A stretch of DNA of 64,000 nucleotides from Tomocerus qinae (Eukaryota > Arthropoda > Collembola > Entomobryomorpha > Tomoceridae): NCBI GenBank assembly GCA_020055645.1, contig CM034547.1:63027884-63091883 (forward strand), in the 5' to 3' direction. The notes below the pieces were generated by a model. It made no database searches and was not told the origin of the DNA. It worked only from the letters and a program-made list of their open reading frames with translations. The position numbers and the translations under genes are program-made. Within the stretch, counting starts at the first letter, position 1. The number at the start of each line of letters is the position of its first letter. Positions 22,000-33,348 of this stretch are shown here, one piece after another.

Positions 22000-24930
22000 A
22001 ATTGAACCACTCAATTCTAAAAGTACACATTTCAGAATTCTTTTTAGTTGTCAACGGAAATAAGAATTTTGAATTATGAAATGTGAAGTTGGCCCCAATA
22101 AGGGTGAATAACTTTTATGAACTTTAATTTCCTTGACAACTTGGTCAACAAAATTTTGGGGCAAATGTATGGGACCCGAATCCCCACTGTATATTACCTG
22201 ACATAGGCTCATTTCAAGTCTCCCTTTTGACACTTTGCGATTTTCATACCGCAACCGCAATCCCTCATGAAGTTATGCCAAAGTGCATGAAAAAGGTTGC
22301 CTTTTTGCTAGCACCTTTTTGTACCATTTTGCCTTTTTCATGCCTTTTCCTATGCCATTCGCTACATATGAAGCTGAATTAAAATAAATTTGTAGTTGTT
22401 ACAAACCTCCTTTTTACATGACACAATAATATTATTGCCATTTTTATGACGTTTATACCCTCTAACATAGAAATTGCAATTTATCTCTTTTAATTTAAAA
22501 TAACTAAAAAGGCAAAAAGGTTACCTATTTGCTAATTTAGCTGGGCAAAAAGGCAATCAAAAAGGTAACCTTTTTGCCCTTTTCATGCCCTGGGTTATGC
22601 TAACCAACGCGCAAAACAAATTAGTATTTGAATTGAGTTAGTATAAAAGTTGTGCTCCCAGAACTTATTGCGCTCAGTTTCTGGACAATGGTAAAGTGAA
22701 AAATATTTTAAATAACGATGAAATATGACCCTGGAGCTAGGACACTAGACAATAGTAAATGCAAGGTACTGAATGGTATAGGAGAAATATAAGGTTAAGA
22801 TGGGCTTGATTTTGAAACGAAGTTTTTAGATTGTCCTGGCTGTGGTATGAGCACACATTATGAGAAATCACTGCCTTTTACCCTTTTGCCAAGTCTTTTA
22901 CTAACTTCCTGCCCGAATTTTGCGCTACCATTTCAAAACAATTGGAAATTGAGTTGGAGAGGAACAATATATATAAACAGAAAATAACTTCCGGAAAATC
23001 TTTCGTTTGTTAGTGATTTTTAGACAAGTATAGGGAAAGCTAGTTGAACTTTTTTGCTTAAATCTTCACTTCTCATTCCATTTTTTACTTCAAAAATTTA
23101 TCGAGAGCTCAACATCTTCAGTTAAAACAATACCGTTCACAATCTCCACTGAAAATAATAAATTATTTTGAATATAACGTCTCTAGTATCCCTACGAATC
23201 CAAAAGTCAATTTTCATAATTTTCACATGAATATTAAAAAATTAAATATCCTTGGTTACCATCCTAGCCCCACAAGTGAGGATATGACGTCATTACCCTG
23301 AAAATTATAAACGTGCAACTTGGGGATAGTGTTTGGTTGGTTGCACAGAGAGTCGAATAGGGAATATTACCATAAGCGAATTTGAAGATTTATAAGGGAC
23401 GTTTTTGGAAAAATATCTCCTACTCCTGTCTTTATCAATCTGCTACAAACTCTCGTCCCTCTCGCTATCCTCCAATAAGTTAATACGTTTTCCAGAGCAT
23501 AGCAACCAGATATTCAGACAAAATTAGAGGGAAAATGTCCCTTATAGATCTTCAAAATACCTTACGGGCAATTCTCTACTTGGTCCTCCTGATTAACCGT
23601 CCATGCTCCTTGGGTGGACGGCCACTTTAACAAGCCCCTTTATAGAGGTGAGAATCGAATAAGCTGAAAAATCTGTTTGTCGGGTGAAAAATTTTGTGGA
23701 CGTCGGGTCCCATGAGTGCCCGATATTTGGGAGAATTTTGTGTAAATGTTATTTTCAAAATTGGAATTTATTATCCGCCCTTATTGGGGCAAGCTTCTTA
23801 AATATCCGAATGAAGTTTGACATGTATCCGACACGAGACTCAAGCTAAAATGTAAAATCGAATCTTTTCAAATTAGGGCAAGTCGCGACCCCATTACATT
23901 TTGTTTTTCAATAAACAGCTTTGCAATTGAAAATATTCCTCCAGTTTGTAAACCAAAAAAGAGACAAAAAAACGAACCTTTGTGGAGAAAAAACCGCGTA
24001 ACTCGGATGAAAGCTACTGCTAAAAACATCATTCCCATATTTAACGTTTTTTGTAGCAAAAAAAGTATTTAGTGAAGAATTATATGGTAAAGATATAAAA
24101 GTATGTTATGGGGCCTAAAATATTTATACAGGACAAGCGCATACGAAGCACAGATCACAAGTCGTTGTACCTGCTAGGGAAGTGAACGATGTTCTTTGTC
24201 GACACGGATGCAGAAATCTGGTCACAAATTATGTAAAGAATTTTCTATTTTTGAGATTCAATTTAGGCAGTCACGAGAAGCAAAACATATACCTAAAGGG
24301 TCTAACCGTCCTCTAACCGTATAACATAATGATTTGCCCACCACTATAGCTAATGCAACCCCTTAGATATGATGTTTTGCTTCTCGTGACTGCCTAAATT
24401 GAATCTCAAAAATAGAAAATTCTTTTCATAATTTGTGACCACATTTCCGCATCCGTGTCGACAAAGAACATCGTTCACTTCCCTGCCCTGGCAGGTACAA
24501 CGACTTGTGATCTGTGCTTCGTATACGCTTGTCCTGTATAAATATTTTAGGCCCCATAACATACTTTTATATCTTTACCATATAATTCTTCACTAAATAC
24601 TTTTTTTGCTACAAAAAAACGTTAAAAATGGGAATGATGTTTGTAGCAGTAGCTTTCATCCGAGTTATGCGGTTTTTTCTCCACAAAGCTTCGTGTTTTT
24701 GTCTCTTTTTTGGTTTACAAACTAGAGGAATATTTGCAAACCTGTTTATGGAAAAACAAAATGTAATGTGGTCGCGACCTGTCCTAATTTGAAAAGATTC
24801 GATTTTACATTTTAGCTTGAGTCACGTGTCGGATACATGTCAAACTTCATTCGGATATTTCATAATTCAAAATTCTCATTTCCGTTGACAACTAAAAAGA
24901 ATTCTGAAATGTGTACTTTTAGAATTGAGG
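22000..24930. repeat. Long inverted repeat with about 490-bp inner arms
   Basis: 23804-24294 and 24369-24855 are reverse complements with few mismatches around a loop of about 75 bp. The arms extend further: 22005-22082 pairs with 24856-24935, the left arm being interrupted by the element 22083-23799. Features include GTCGACACGGATGC in both arms. No intact gene; open frames inside the arms (23868-24059, 24350-24562) show no domain. It is a foldback-type element or an inverted duplication. Confidence 0.85.
22083..23799. mobile_element. 1.7-kb TIR element in the left arm of the inverted repeat
   Basis: TIR AAGTTGGCCCCAATAAGGG at 22086 and its diverged reverse complement ending at about 23796. 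The uninterrupted right arm reads GAATTATGAAATATCCG, whereas the left arm reads GAATTATGAAAT, insert, AAATATCCG, suggesting a 4-bp AAAT duplication. It has no convincing ORF. Words GGCAAAAAGGTTACC / GGTAACCTTTTTGCC near 22510-22585 form an internal inverted pair. Confidence 0.7.
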
Positions 24931-25126
24931 GGTTCAATTGTCATCTCCCGAGAAAGAAGGGCCCTTGGGTTGCTATGATCGTGCCAAAAGATTGTTTAAC
25001 TGATATTAAGGAGTGTACATAAATATTTGCTGCAATAATCTCTACTGACTACTGTTTGAGTAACTAGTGCTTAGTTCCGTTTATTAAACTTCAAAGTGAA
25101 TCTGCAGCTTTCTTATCGTAGGACAT

Positions 25127-25522
25127 TAGGCAGTTAGTTTTATCCCTTAGTGTAACTTTGGGCTTTGCGTAGGGTAAGTCTTTACGCGGCTTCCTTTTCG
25201 AAGCTTACTTACACTACGGTTACGTAGAATAGTTAGTGATTTTCCGTAAGTATTTGGTTGCTAGGTGCCACAATTTCGAAAATTAACTTTGTAGAGTAAA
25301 CATGAATAAATGCCAGTCGCCTGGGTAACTACACCCTGGGAGGGCACAAGGGCACTGCGTATGCCCGTAAGTCTGAAACGTAGTGTAGTCGTTTTTACGT
25401 TTCGTAACTCAATTTTTTTGGCGTAGCCTAGGATTTTTACGGAAAGGGGAGGGGTTTGACGTAAGACTTACACTACGGGAGGCTCATTCTTACACTACGG
25501 GAAAAAACTAACTGCCTATTAC
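25127..25522. mobile_element. MITE with TA ends
   Basis: TAGGCAGTTAGTTTTATCCC...TAGTGTAA at the left and the reverse complement at the right (TTACACTACGGGAAAAAAC, TAACTGCCTA). Both ends are TA next to GGCAGTTAG, so TA may be the duplication, as in Tc1/mariner derivatives. Internal words CACTACGG recur. It lies downstream of the transposase pseudogene. Confidence 0.65.
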
Positions 25523-25633
25523 CTGGAATTGGGGTGGAAGTATTATGCACGAAATGAATAATCCATATAACATAGACTAATATATCCCTTAATTAGTGAT
25601 AATTTAGAAAACTTGAAAGATCATTATTGTTAG

Positions 25634-27791
25634 TTACAAGTGTGGTAAGTTTAAGTAGAAAGGACGGTACTGAGGTAGGATAAAATCCATCATTCTCATT
25701 AGATTTTGAAATTTGTTTCTATCTATTGGAAGGGGATGGAGGTTTCGTTGACGAAGTTGAAATGTGTCGTCTAGCCATAAATATTGCCATTCTGCCCGAT
25801 CAGATATTCTCATTCCTCCCGTAAAGGGATCTCTGATCACATGGACTTGAAATTCAGAATCTTCTGAATGGGATGGCTTACTCAAGATTATGCTCGCTTC
25901 TTCGATATACATTCGTAGCCACATAGCCCTTGATACCAGCAATGTATTGGGTCGTGGCACGAATTCCAACAAATCGTCGAAAGCCAGAAAATCTTCTAGT
26001 AGCATCATCGTAACATTAAAAGGCTTTGAAGGTCTTGAAGCTCTTATTATGGGAACCCATTCTGTCGGAACAAAGGCTTTGCATACTTTTTTTGTTTCTC
26101 AACAAGAGCAAACAGACGGTCACACGCAAGAAATGAATGACCACTGACTAAAAACTTCTGTTCCACTATGGTATAATATCTTCTGGCCAATAATAGTTTT
26201 CCAAAAGCTAGTGTAACGAAATTGTTATTCTGACCATAGCACCTGTCACTCCAAAGTATAAGTGTTCGATATTCATGGTCTTCTAAGGGTCGAACATTGT
26301 CTTGTATCCATCTCCAAAGACAAGAGAGTATTTCTTCAGAACCCCTAGTCGCTTCACTTTCAGTCCAAACGTACATTGTAGCATCATCGTTCCCAGCGTC
26401 ATATACGCAGAAGTTATATGTAGAATACTGTCTTAAGTAAAATACATCTTTATTGTCCAATGTAGGCGTGAATAGGACCTGCTGGAGGTCAACGCATAAA
26501 ACCGTGGTGTTGTTTTCGGGTTGACTTGCAATACGGATGTCACCGTTCATTTTTCTATAAGCCGAGTCAGCGGATAAATGATGAGTTTCTGTCTCCTGTT
26601 GGATGCGAATTAGCTCTTCATCTGTTTCAGCTGATACCTGTGCGATGAATAATCTTTCGCAGTCATTACAGGTATCTGAGCGTAACTTCGCAAATTTGAG
26701 TCCTGACCTCTTGAATTCTTTTTCATAAGCAGATTTTAGAAACGGGGCCTTTACATAGTTAGGATTCTCATCAACAAATAGACGGAACATTTTTGATAAG
26801 TTTAAACCGGGAGCCAAGTACAGTTGCAATGGATTACCTTGATTACGCTTGTAATGTGAAAGATTTGTGGGGAACGCACGTATATGACTAGTAATTAAGT
26901 CCAATGTGAAGGCATCTAGTCGATGTGGTCTATTTTGATGACGTCCTCTCAGATCGTTTCCTAACAGAATACCTTGGGATAACTTCTCTTGAATTATTCG
27001 GACACGTTTTCGTTTTATTTTGAGGACATCCATAAAAGTTTCTTGACAAACTTCTGCTTTTTGTCCTCCTCTTGGTAGAAAATATCTAAATTTTATCAGA
27101 TAATATTTTTATTTTTATAACGCATTCATTTTACTATTACTACTTTAGGAAATAAAAGTTTGATATGCAAAGGTTAGGAGTACCTAAACTTCCTTTTATG
27201 GTTCAGTGGATTTTGCCTGTCTTGCTCTACATGGCCCAGAAGAAAGGTAGTTTGCAGATCATAGTCACCACTGCTGTAATATTCTTTGAATATATTCTGC
27301 TTCGTTTCAATGGGGTACAGACATCCTTCCTTGCGACAGTTTTCGGTACATATCTTGTTCTTAATCAGATTGAAAGATATATTTTAAGACATGGTATTAT
27401 CCGAAAAATATCAAGAATTGGTAGGAAATTTTAATTAAACCTGAACTACACTTACCTCATTAGTTGGCAGCTTTCCAGGGACATGATAGCCTACCGTTGA
27501 TAAGTAAGGCGCTCCAGAGTTTTTTTCGCTTTTCCTTCGTTCATTTTTTGTTAGATCTAAGTTTTGTGGTCTCTTTCTACCTACTTTTAGTTTTAGAACC
27601 TGAGAACTTGTAACTTTTAAATCAGTCTTACCCATGACTGGTAGAAAATTCACTGAAAATATAGTCGAACGTAGCAAATACAAAAATGCACCGAAACCAG
27701 TAATAAAATTGTGATCGTACAAATATTTTATCTTTAGCGCAATTTTTGAAACCACCCGTGACCTTTCATATTTGGTTGTCACGGGCATCAA
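25634..27791 (-). pseudogene. Spliced DDE-type transposase, broken by frameshifts
   Basis: Three exons on the minus strand: 27791 (or an internal ATG) to 27456, 27360-27184 and 27085 to 25634, with GT-AG introns in matching phase. Exon 1 ends in a basic segment with GRKRPQNLDL; exon 2 has a Cys pair region (ICTENCRKEGC); exon 3 holds LCVDLQQVLF, WTESEATRG, LWSDRCYGQNNN and FLVSGHSFLACDRLF. The spaced Asp residues (VDLQQ, WSDRC) look like DDE-type catalytic positions and the GHS..CDR box recalls a transposase-derived family common in insect genomes. The frame breaks at about 26060 and again at about 26015 (single-base losses in T runs), so the C-terminal 124 residues (26008-25634) are out of frame. 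Superfamily call (Sola-like) is an inference. Confidence 0.7.
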
Positions 27792-27827
27792 AATCCAAGG
27801 GCCCTTCTTTCTCGGGAGATGACAATT

Positions 27828-28090
27828 ATTAAACCTGCAAAATTCAAACGTGTCAAGAAAGAGGATTAGAAATTTCCTTGTTTTTCACACAGCAGAAAAC
27901 AGCCTAGTGATGATATCCAAATCCCTTTGCACGAGCCAGTTCGGGCGGACAGACCCTTCACATGTTAAACTACGAAAAATGGCAATTACCATAGAAATGT
28001 ATTGGTTACAGATACCTGCTGTTCTAATTTTCTGCTGTATCCTTTCTATATTATGTGCTATTAGATACGATCAATCTTTGCGTGAAAGTA
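27828..28090. other. Unassigned flank
   Basis: No gene supported; the 108-residue frame starting at 27850 runs into the minisatellite arm and shows no domain. Confidence 0.4.
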
Positions 28091-29040
28091 CAATACGCAG
28101 TTTTAGTAGAATAATAGAAATAGGTTTATTTTCATATTTATTAGTTAATATTGAGTATCAAAATCAAAATAGATAAATGGTGACCATCAAAGTGAATACA
28201 AAATCAAAATAGAATAACGTTGGCTATGAAAATAAAGAGAAAATAAAATAGATTAATGTTGACTTTCAAAATCAACAGAAAATCATAATAGATTAATGTT
28301 CACAATGAAAATCAACGAAACATCAAATAGATAAATTGTTGACAATGAAAATCAACGAAGCATCAAATAGATAATAATTATTGACTATGACAATCAACAG
28401 AAGATTAAGATAGATTAATGTTCACTATCAAAGTCAATAGAAAATCAAAATAGATTAACGTTGATTATGAAAATAAACAGAAAACAAAAATAGATTAATG
28501 TTGACTTTCAAAATCAACAGAAAATCATAATAGATTAATGTTCACAATGAAAATCAACGAAACATCAAATAGATAAATTGTTGACAATGAAAATCAACGA
28601 AGCATCAAATAGATAATAATTGTTGACTATGACAATCAACAGAAGATTAAGATAGATTAATGTTCTCTATCAAAGTCAATAGAAAATCAAAATAGATTGA
28701 CGTTGATTATGAAAATAAACAGAAAATAAAAATAGATTAATGTTGACTTTCAAAATCAACAGAAAATCATATAGATTAATGTTCACTATGAAAATCAACA
28801 GAACATCCAAATAGATAATTGTTGACTGAAAATAAAAATAAAATAAAAATAAAATAATATTGAGTATCAAAATAAATAAAAAATCAAGTTTGAATAATAT
28901 TGATTATCAAAATAAACAAAAAAAATCAAAATTGATTAATATTGAGTATCAAAATAGACAAAAAATCAAAATTGATTAATATTGAGTATAAAAATCAAAA
29001 GAAACTCAAAATCGGTTAATATTGACTATCACAATAAAAA
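28091..29040. repeat. Minisatellite arm T4 with a 242-bp higher-order repeat
   Basis: Opens with GCAGTTTTAGTAGAATAATA, as in the foldback core at 17390. Units of 38-41 bp (ATCAACAGAAAATC, ATAGATTAATGTT) follow. From 28261 a six-unit block repeats with a period of exactly 242 bp (GACTTTCAAAATCAACAG at 28261, 28503 and 28745). The junction at 28140/28141 is the uninterrupted counterpart of the Helitron H-a insertion site. Confidence 0.85.
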
Positions 29041-29483
29041 GCAATTCGAAAAATCGTGATTCGAAACCAGGCGGTAACATTTAAAATATTCAAAAAGAGG
29101 ACAATGTTCGATTTTTTTAAAATTCGAAATTAGCTGGCAATAAAGCAAATGTTACCATTCTTAAATAAAGGAAATAAAATTGCTTGTTTAGGTTAAATAC
29201 AGGAAGACAGTGTTAAACAGTTTTTTAGCCGGGTAAAATGATTTTGGCCACCTAGCCGACTTAAATAGCTAAAATGTCTAGTGGCTTTAATGGCTAACAG
29301 TAGTCATTTATTGGATTTGCCACCAAACAAGAATGGCTTTCTCAGTTCAAATTTGGCCATTTTAGCCTCTGGCTAACAAATATCCAAACCCACCGGTTGG
29401 CCATTCAAGCCAGCTGGTCAACATTTAATGATGATACCCATGTGATTCGAACTTTATAAGGTGGTGGCAATAGATAATTCATC
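29041..29483. other. Unassigned DNA
   Basis: No gene supported. 29230-29410 contains short repeated words (TGGCTAA, TTTGGCCA) but no clear unit. Confidence 0.4.
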
Positions 29484-29620
29484 ATCTTCCTGCAGCCAGT
29501 TTGGGGTTTGGGTGCAATTAGGTTGCTCTTAGCTGAGAAAAAGCCCGCGGTCATGGGTATACCCACTGACCTCCCTGGGCCTGCACCCAGTTTTCCTATT
29601 CAAACTGGCTGCAGAAGGAG
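29484..29620. repeat. Imperfect hairpin of about 135 bp
   Basis: TCTTCCTGCAGCCAGTTTG...TTTGGGTGCA pairs with TGCACCCAG...CAAACTGGCTGCAGAAGGAG. The loop contains GGGTATACCC. It could be a small foldback element. Confidence 0.6.
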
Positions 29621-29677
29621 AGCAAATACCTTAGGGTGGACACAGTAAACGAAGTATACGCAAGGATAGTATAGGGG

Positions 29678-29935
29678 AAGGTTCGGACACTGTTATTTTT
29701 ATCGCTAATGGAGATTTGAGATCACCCGGTGTCATCCCAGGGGAGAGTAGTACGTAATTTTCAAGTAAACCCCCTAAGTATGACCGCAAGTGACGTCACC
29801 CGAATTCAAATCCCATGTAATGTTCCCACAAACTCCACCCACTTTTCAGTTGCATAGGTGATGTCCACGGGTGAAAATATACGTATGCTACGAACCCTGT
29901 TGCAAGCCCATCCGTAGGACGGACCACATTACTAG
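29678..29935 (+). mobile_element. Helitron 3' end, third family
   Basis: Hairpin TCCGT-AGG-ACGGA (29911-29923), CCACATTA and CTAG (29932-29935) followed by T. The upstream block at 29678-29750 is shared with 8221-8290, so two copies of this family are present. No gene in it. Confidence 0.6.
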
Positions 29936-30350
29936 TATGCCCTAGTAACGGTAAAGGATCGTTCGCATCAAACTGTTTTTACATGCTATAACAGGTTGTA
30001 GCAGAAGATTCAGAACCAATTTGTTAAAGACCCCATCCGCACGAAGAAAGTGTTATAGCATTAAAATTCATAACAAAATGTTGCGACAGAAATGTTAATA
30101 CAATTTTTTTTGCGCTTCCGCACTGCAGTTGCCTGGTTGAAGCAGAAATGCTCTGGCATGTTAGAACACGTCAAAGCAGTTTTTGTCTCAAGTTCAAAAA
30201 TTCCAACTTTGTGGAAATAGCTTTGATCAATATTTGATGCTCTCTGCGAAAGTCTACCCCGGAATATTTAAAATCACGAGTCAAAAAGAATTTGATCCTT
30301 AAAAATTTTGAACCATCTCGTTTGGATGATTGGGATAAAAACGGTTAATA

Positions 30351-31325
30351 ATGGAGGACTTATCTAGTAATTGTTTTTCTCAAACTCAAGTAGATGAAGC
30401 TATCCAAGAACACCTAATTAGTTGTGTCCAAAGTAAAAAAGTATTGTATGACTCAGGATCGCATTCAAACAAGAATAAAAACGCCAAAGAAACCGCTTGG
30501 ATGGAAATTGGGCAGGAACTGAATAAACCAGGTAGGTATTTAAACTCATTAGTTAACGTAAGTATTCCAGAAAATAATTAGATGGGAATGTCTACTATCT
30601 GAGAACTAAAAAACGCTTTTTTCAGCAGCGCTATGGTGTCAAGTCGAATGGGGAAAATTAAAGGCAACTTATGCCAGAAAAAGAAGAGTGCTAAGGGTAA
30701 AAGTGGTCAGGCAAGAAGGAGGATTGAATCCTGGTCGTTTTACAACACGATGCAATTTTTGGATGACTATAACTTAGAAGCAAAGTAATGTTTTAAATTG
30801 TCTAAACATTTTTCTAACATTTGCAATGCAATTTAATTTTCCCATTTTGAAGTCACAACTTTTATCAATAGTACGTCGGGAACATGGAAAATGATGGAGA
30901 TGCGTCAGTGGACGAAAACCAAAACATAAACACTTCTGACCCTGACATATCTACTGAAAATGAGTTAGAAGGGTCTTCGACTCACAAACCAACTCCTGTT
31001 CACACAAAGGTGGATTAACTACATTGCAGAACAAATATAGTAATAGTAGTGTCTTAGTAATCATAGTACTTTTCTAAATACGATGTTTTAATTCATATAG
31101 AAACCTCTGGAGGTCCCAAAAGGAAGAAAGCGGTCAGGGGATAAGGTGGATGAAGAAATTATAAAGTTTCTTAAAAAGCCTGATGAAGTTAGCGACTGTC
31201 ATCTACATTTCTGCATGGGTTTGGCTGAAGAATTACGTAACATGAACAAAAAACAATCAAGTTTGGCAAAAATGAAGATTTCGGAAGTAATGTTTAATAT
31301 TCAGTTTGAAACCGATGAAAATTGA
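30351..31325 (+). pseudogene. MADF-BESS DNA-binding gene of Harbinger H1
   Basis: Four exons: 30351-30531, 30626-30784, 30872-31009, 31101-31325, with GT-AG introns. Exons 1-2 give a MADF/Myb-like trihelix (KKVLYDSGS, TAWMEIGQEL, EWGKLKATYARK, then WSFYNTMQFLDDY); exon 4 gives a BESS-type motif (CHLHFCMGLAEEL, KMKISEVMFN). In PIF/Harbinger elements such a protein partners the transposase and binds the transposon ends. The conserved halves of exon 2 lie in different frames, changing at the A run near 30685, and the exon 2/exon 3 phases do not match, so at least one and probably two single-base changes have broken it. No GTCGAC palindrome lies in this gene, unlike the genes of H2. Confidence 0.75.
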
Positions 31326-31680
31326 TGATTTGAAATATTCATTTCGTATTTACTCGTATTATCCGTGTATTGCATATCCAGGTTTATAAAAAATAAATAG
31401 GTTACAAATTATAAATCGTGAAGCATTTTTACTAGTTATTGATAGCATCATACAGAATTATATAACCGTGAAAGTCGTTTAAGTTAACCTACTAGATTAA
31501 AGCTTTTCAAGAGTGATTTTTACAGAAATCCAACAGGGGTAACATAAATACGATATAAAACTTTTAACCCTCTGAATAATATTTCCCTACAATTAAGTAT
31601 ATAATAGCTTTTAATCACATATATAATACGGTACATTTATTTTTCATTGGTAACTATCAGACTATCAGGTAGAACACCAG
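31326..31680. other. Spacer of element H1
   Basis: 3' flank of the MADF-BESS gene. AATAAA occurs at 31391-31396. No further gene. Confidence 0.4.
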
Positions 31681-32155
31681 CTCGCTCATACTGCCACGAA
31701 ACCTCCCCCTTTCCGATGAAGTATGATGTTAAATTAAAGCCTTTCACGCATATAACTCGCTTCCTACAGCAAGCTTCTTGCTTTTTCCATCGTGCGTTTT
31801 CTCCGCTAACTGCCGCTGTGTGATCCCACTTAAAAAACTGCGTGATTGCATAAAATTTAAGTTTGCGCCAGAAAGAAGCAGCAGAAAGCTAGATAGTAGC
31901 TGCACACTGCGTCTACGAATAGGTGGGATCACCCAACGCGGCAAGCTGCTACCGAAATTATTGTGTCGACACAGCTGTTCTAGTTTTTGATCATTCCATC
32001 CATTGCCGTCCAACTCAATATAGTTCTCCGGCTTTAAAGAACCATTAAATATTAAGTAATTCTGATTTTAATTACAATAGACGCGCACATCGGCCGCTTT
32101 TTGTAGGTAAACAGCAAGCTGGTCATCGATAGAGTATTCTGAGGAGGGTAATAAA

Positions 32156-33337
32156 ATGGGTAAGTAAATAATTATTTGAGTCGACTCAATCAGCTATGAT
32201 ACCGAATCATTATATCCCTAATTAATATTTACAGCATCGAGTCAATGTGGAAACTGTGGAAGTCAAGACGGCCATTTCCGATCCAATTGCCCAAAACCTA
32301 AAAATTATTCATTGGAACATTGGCACGCAGCAAAGAAACAATTCCGACGGGAGCATCTAGACGAAGTGAGAAAATTACGTGAAAGAAAAGAAGAAAACAG
32401 AAAGTGGCAAGAGGAGGGAAAGACTATACCCGTAAGAAAATCTATTTACATACAAAATAATCATAAATATATATATATATATAATAAAAAAAGTATATTA
32501 AGTTCTGCTGTGTCGACACAAGATATACAAATTGAATTATATATTTATTATTTCAGTTCTTATTGAATGCAGCTACATGCAACATGTTGCAAACCTTGTA
32601 CGATCTTTCACAAGATTTGGACATTTTGGGTCGTCCCATAGAGTGGGAGGCAGTCAACAACGAACTGGACTCGCTTTTGCCTCTAATCCGAGAAATTGTT
32701 AACAATGGGAAAGGGGTATATATTTCAACAAGGTGATTATTATTGAATTTAGCAATAATGGTTGTTCAAAATGTTTTTTTGTTGTTCATGCAGTTTTTGT
32801 TTCAAAAATCGCATCAAGGATATAGTTGATGGAGACATTTTTGTCTCCAGACTTAATGATCTGCAGGAAAGCAGAGACGAACTTGTGCAGCAAGTAAAGT
32901 CTTTCGTCAATGGAAAACTGGGCAATTTGGCGCGTATGCATGCAAGGTAATTTTGCAGTTATGTGGGTCGACCCTTAACGTTGGTATAATTAAAGTCTAA
33001 TGATGTTATTGTACTTGTAAATATAGGAGAGATCCCGTAAGCTTCCTTCGCTATGTTTACGAGAACTACCCCCCAAAATGCAAATTCACATTCGATGCTG
33101 AGCAGCTCAATGGGTCGTCCCTAAAAAAATATTTATTGAAATCTTTGTTGCACTATCATCCTGACAAACAAGCCAATTGCCAAGCAGACTGGAAGTGCAT
33201 ATGTGAGACATTACTATATGCATATAATATATTATGGTCAAATTAATTAATAATTCATTTAACAAATATTGCTTTTTTTATTTGTAGGCGAAGCAATCAC
33301 AAGGTGCCTTACGGATGCATTTTCTCGATTTCAATAG
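32156..33337 (+). CDS. Zinc-knuckle plus J-domain-like protein of Harbinger H2 (251 aa, six exons)
   Basis: Exons 32156-32159, 32235-32431, 32557-32732, 32794-32946, 33027-33202, 33288-33337. All introns are GT-AG and phases match, giving 756 nt with no frameshift. Residues 6-20 form a zinc knuckle (CGNCGSQDGHFRSNC, with one extra residue before His). Residues 25-65 are a very charged, probably helical stretch. The C-terminal third has LKKYLLKSLLHYHPDKQ with an HPD tripeptide at 221-223, as in the helix II-loop of J-domains that stimulate Hsp70, then a Cys-containing helix. A knuckle plus J-like protein could bind nucleic acid and recruit a chaperone; this is inference. It lies in the same orientation as, and 0.7 kb upstream of, the transposase. 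It is the only intact gene of the element, which suggests the reading frame was retained longest. The stop codon overlaps a GTCGAC palindrome. Confidence 0.75.
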
Positions 33338-33348
33338 GGTCGACCCTC

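Larger units (their letters stand above)
24940..27823. mobile_element. TIR transposon with 4-bp AATT target duplication
   Basis: TIRs GTCATCTCCCGAGAAAGAAG then GGCCCTTGG (24940) and the reverse complement ending at 27823 are flanked by AATT on both sides (24936-24939, 27824-27827). It contains the spliced transposase pseudogene on the minus strand and a nested MITE. It sits in the outer right arm of the inverted repeat. The 4-bp duplication and the protein suggest a Sola-like cut-and-paste element; this assignment is tentative. Confidence 0.7.

Noticed and set aside
23868..24562. Open frames in both arms of the long inverted repeat
   Set aside because: They are the same sequence seen twice in opposite orientation, short and domain-free.
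31744..32013. 89-residue minus-strand frame
   Set aside because: It lies in the GCNGC-rich margin of H2, has no domain, and overlaps the putative subterminal repeats.
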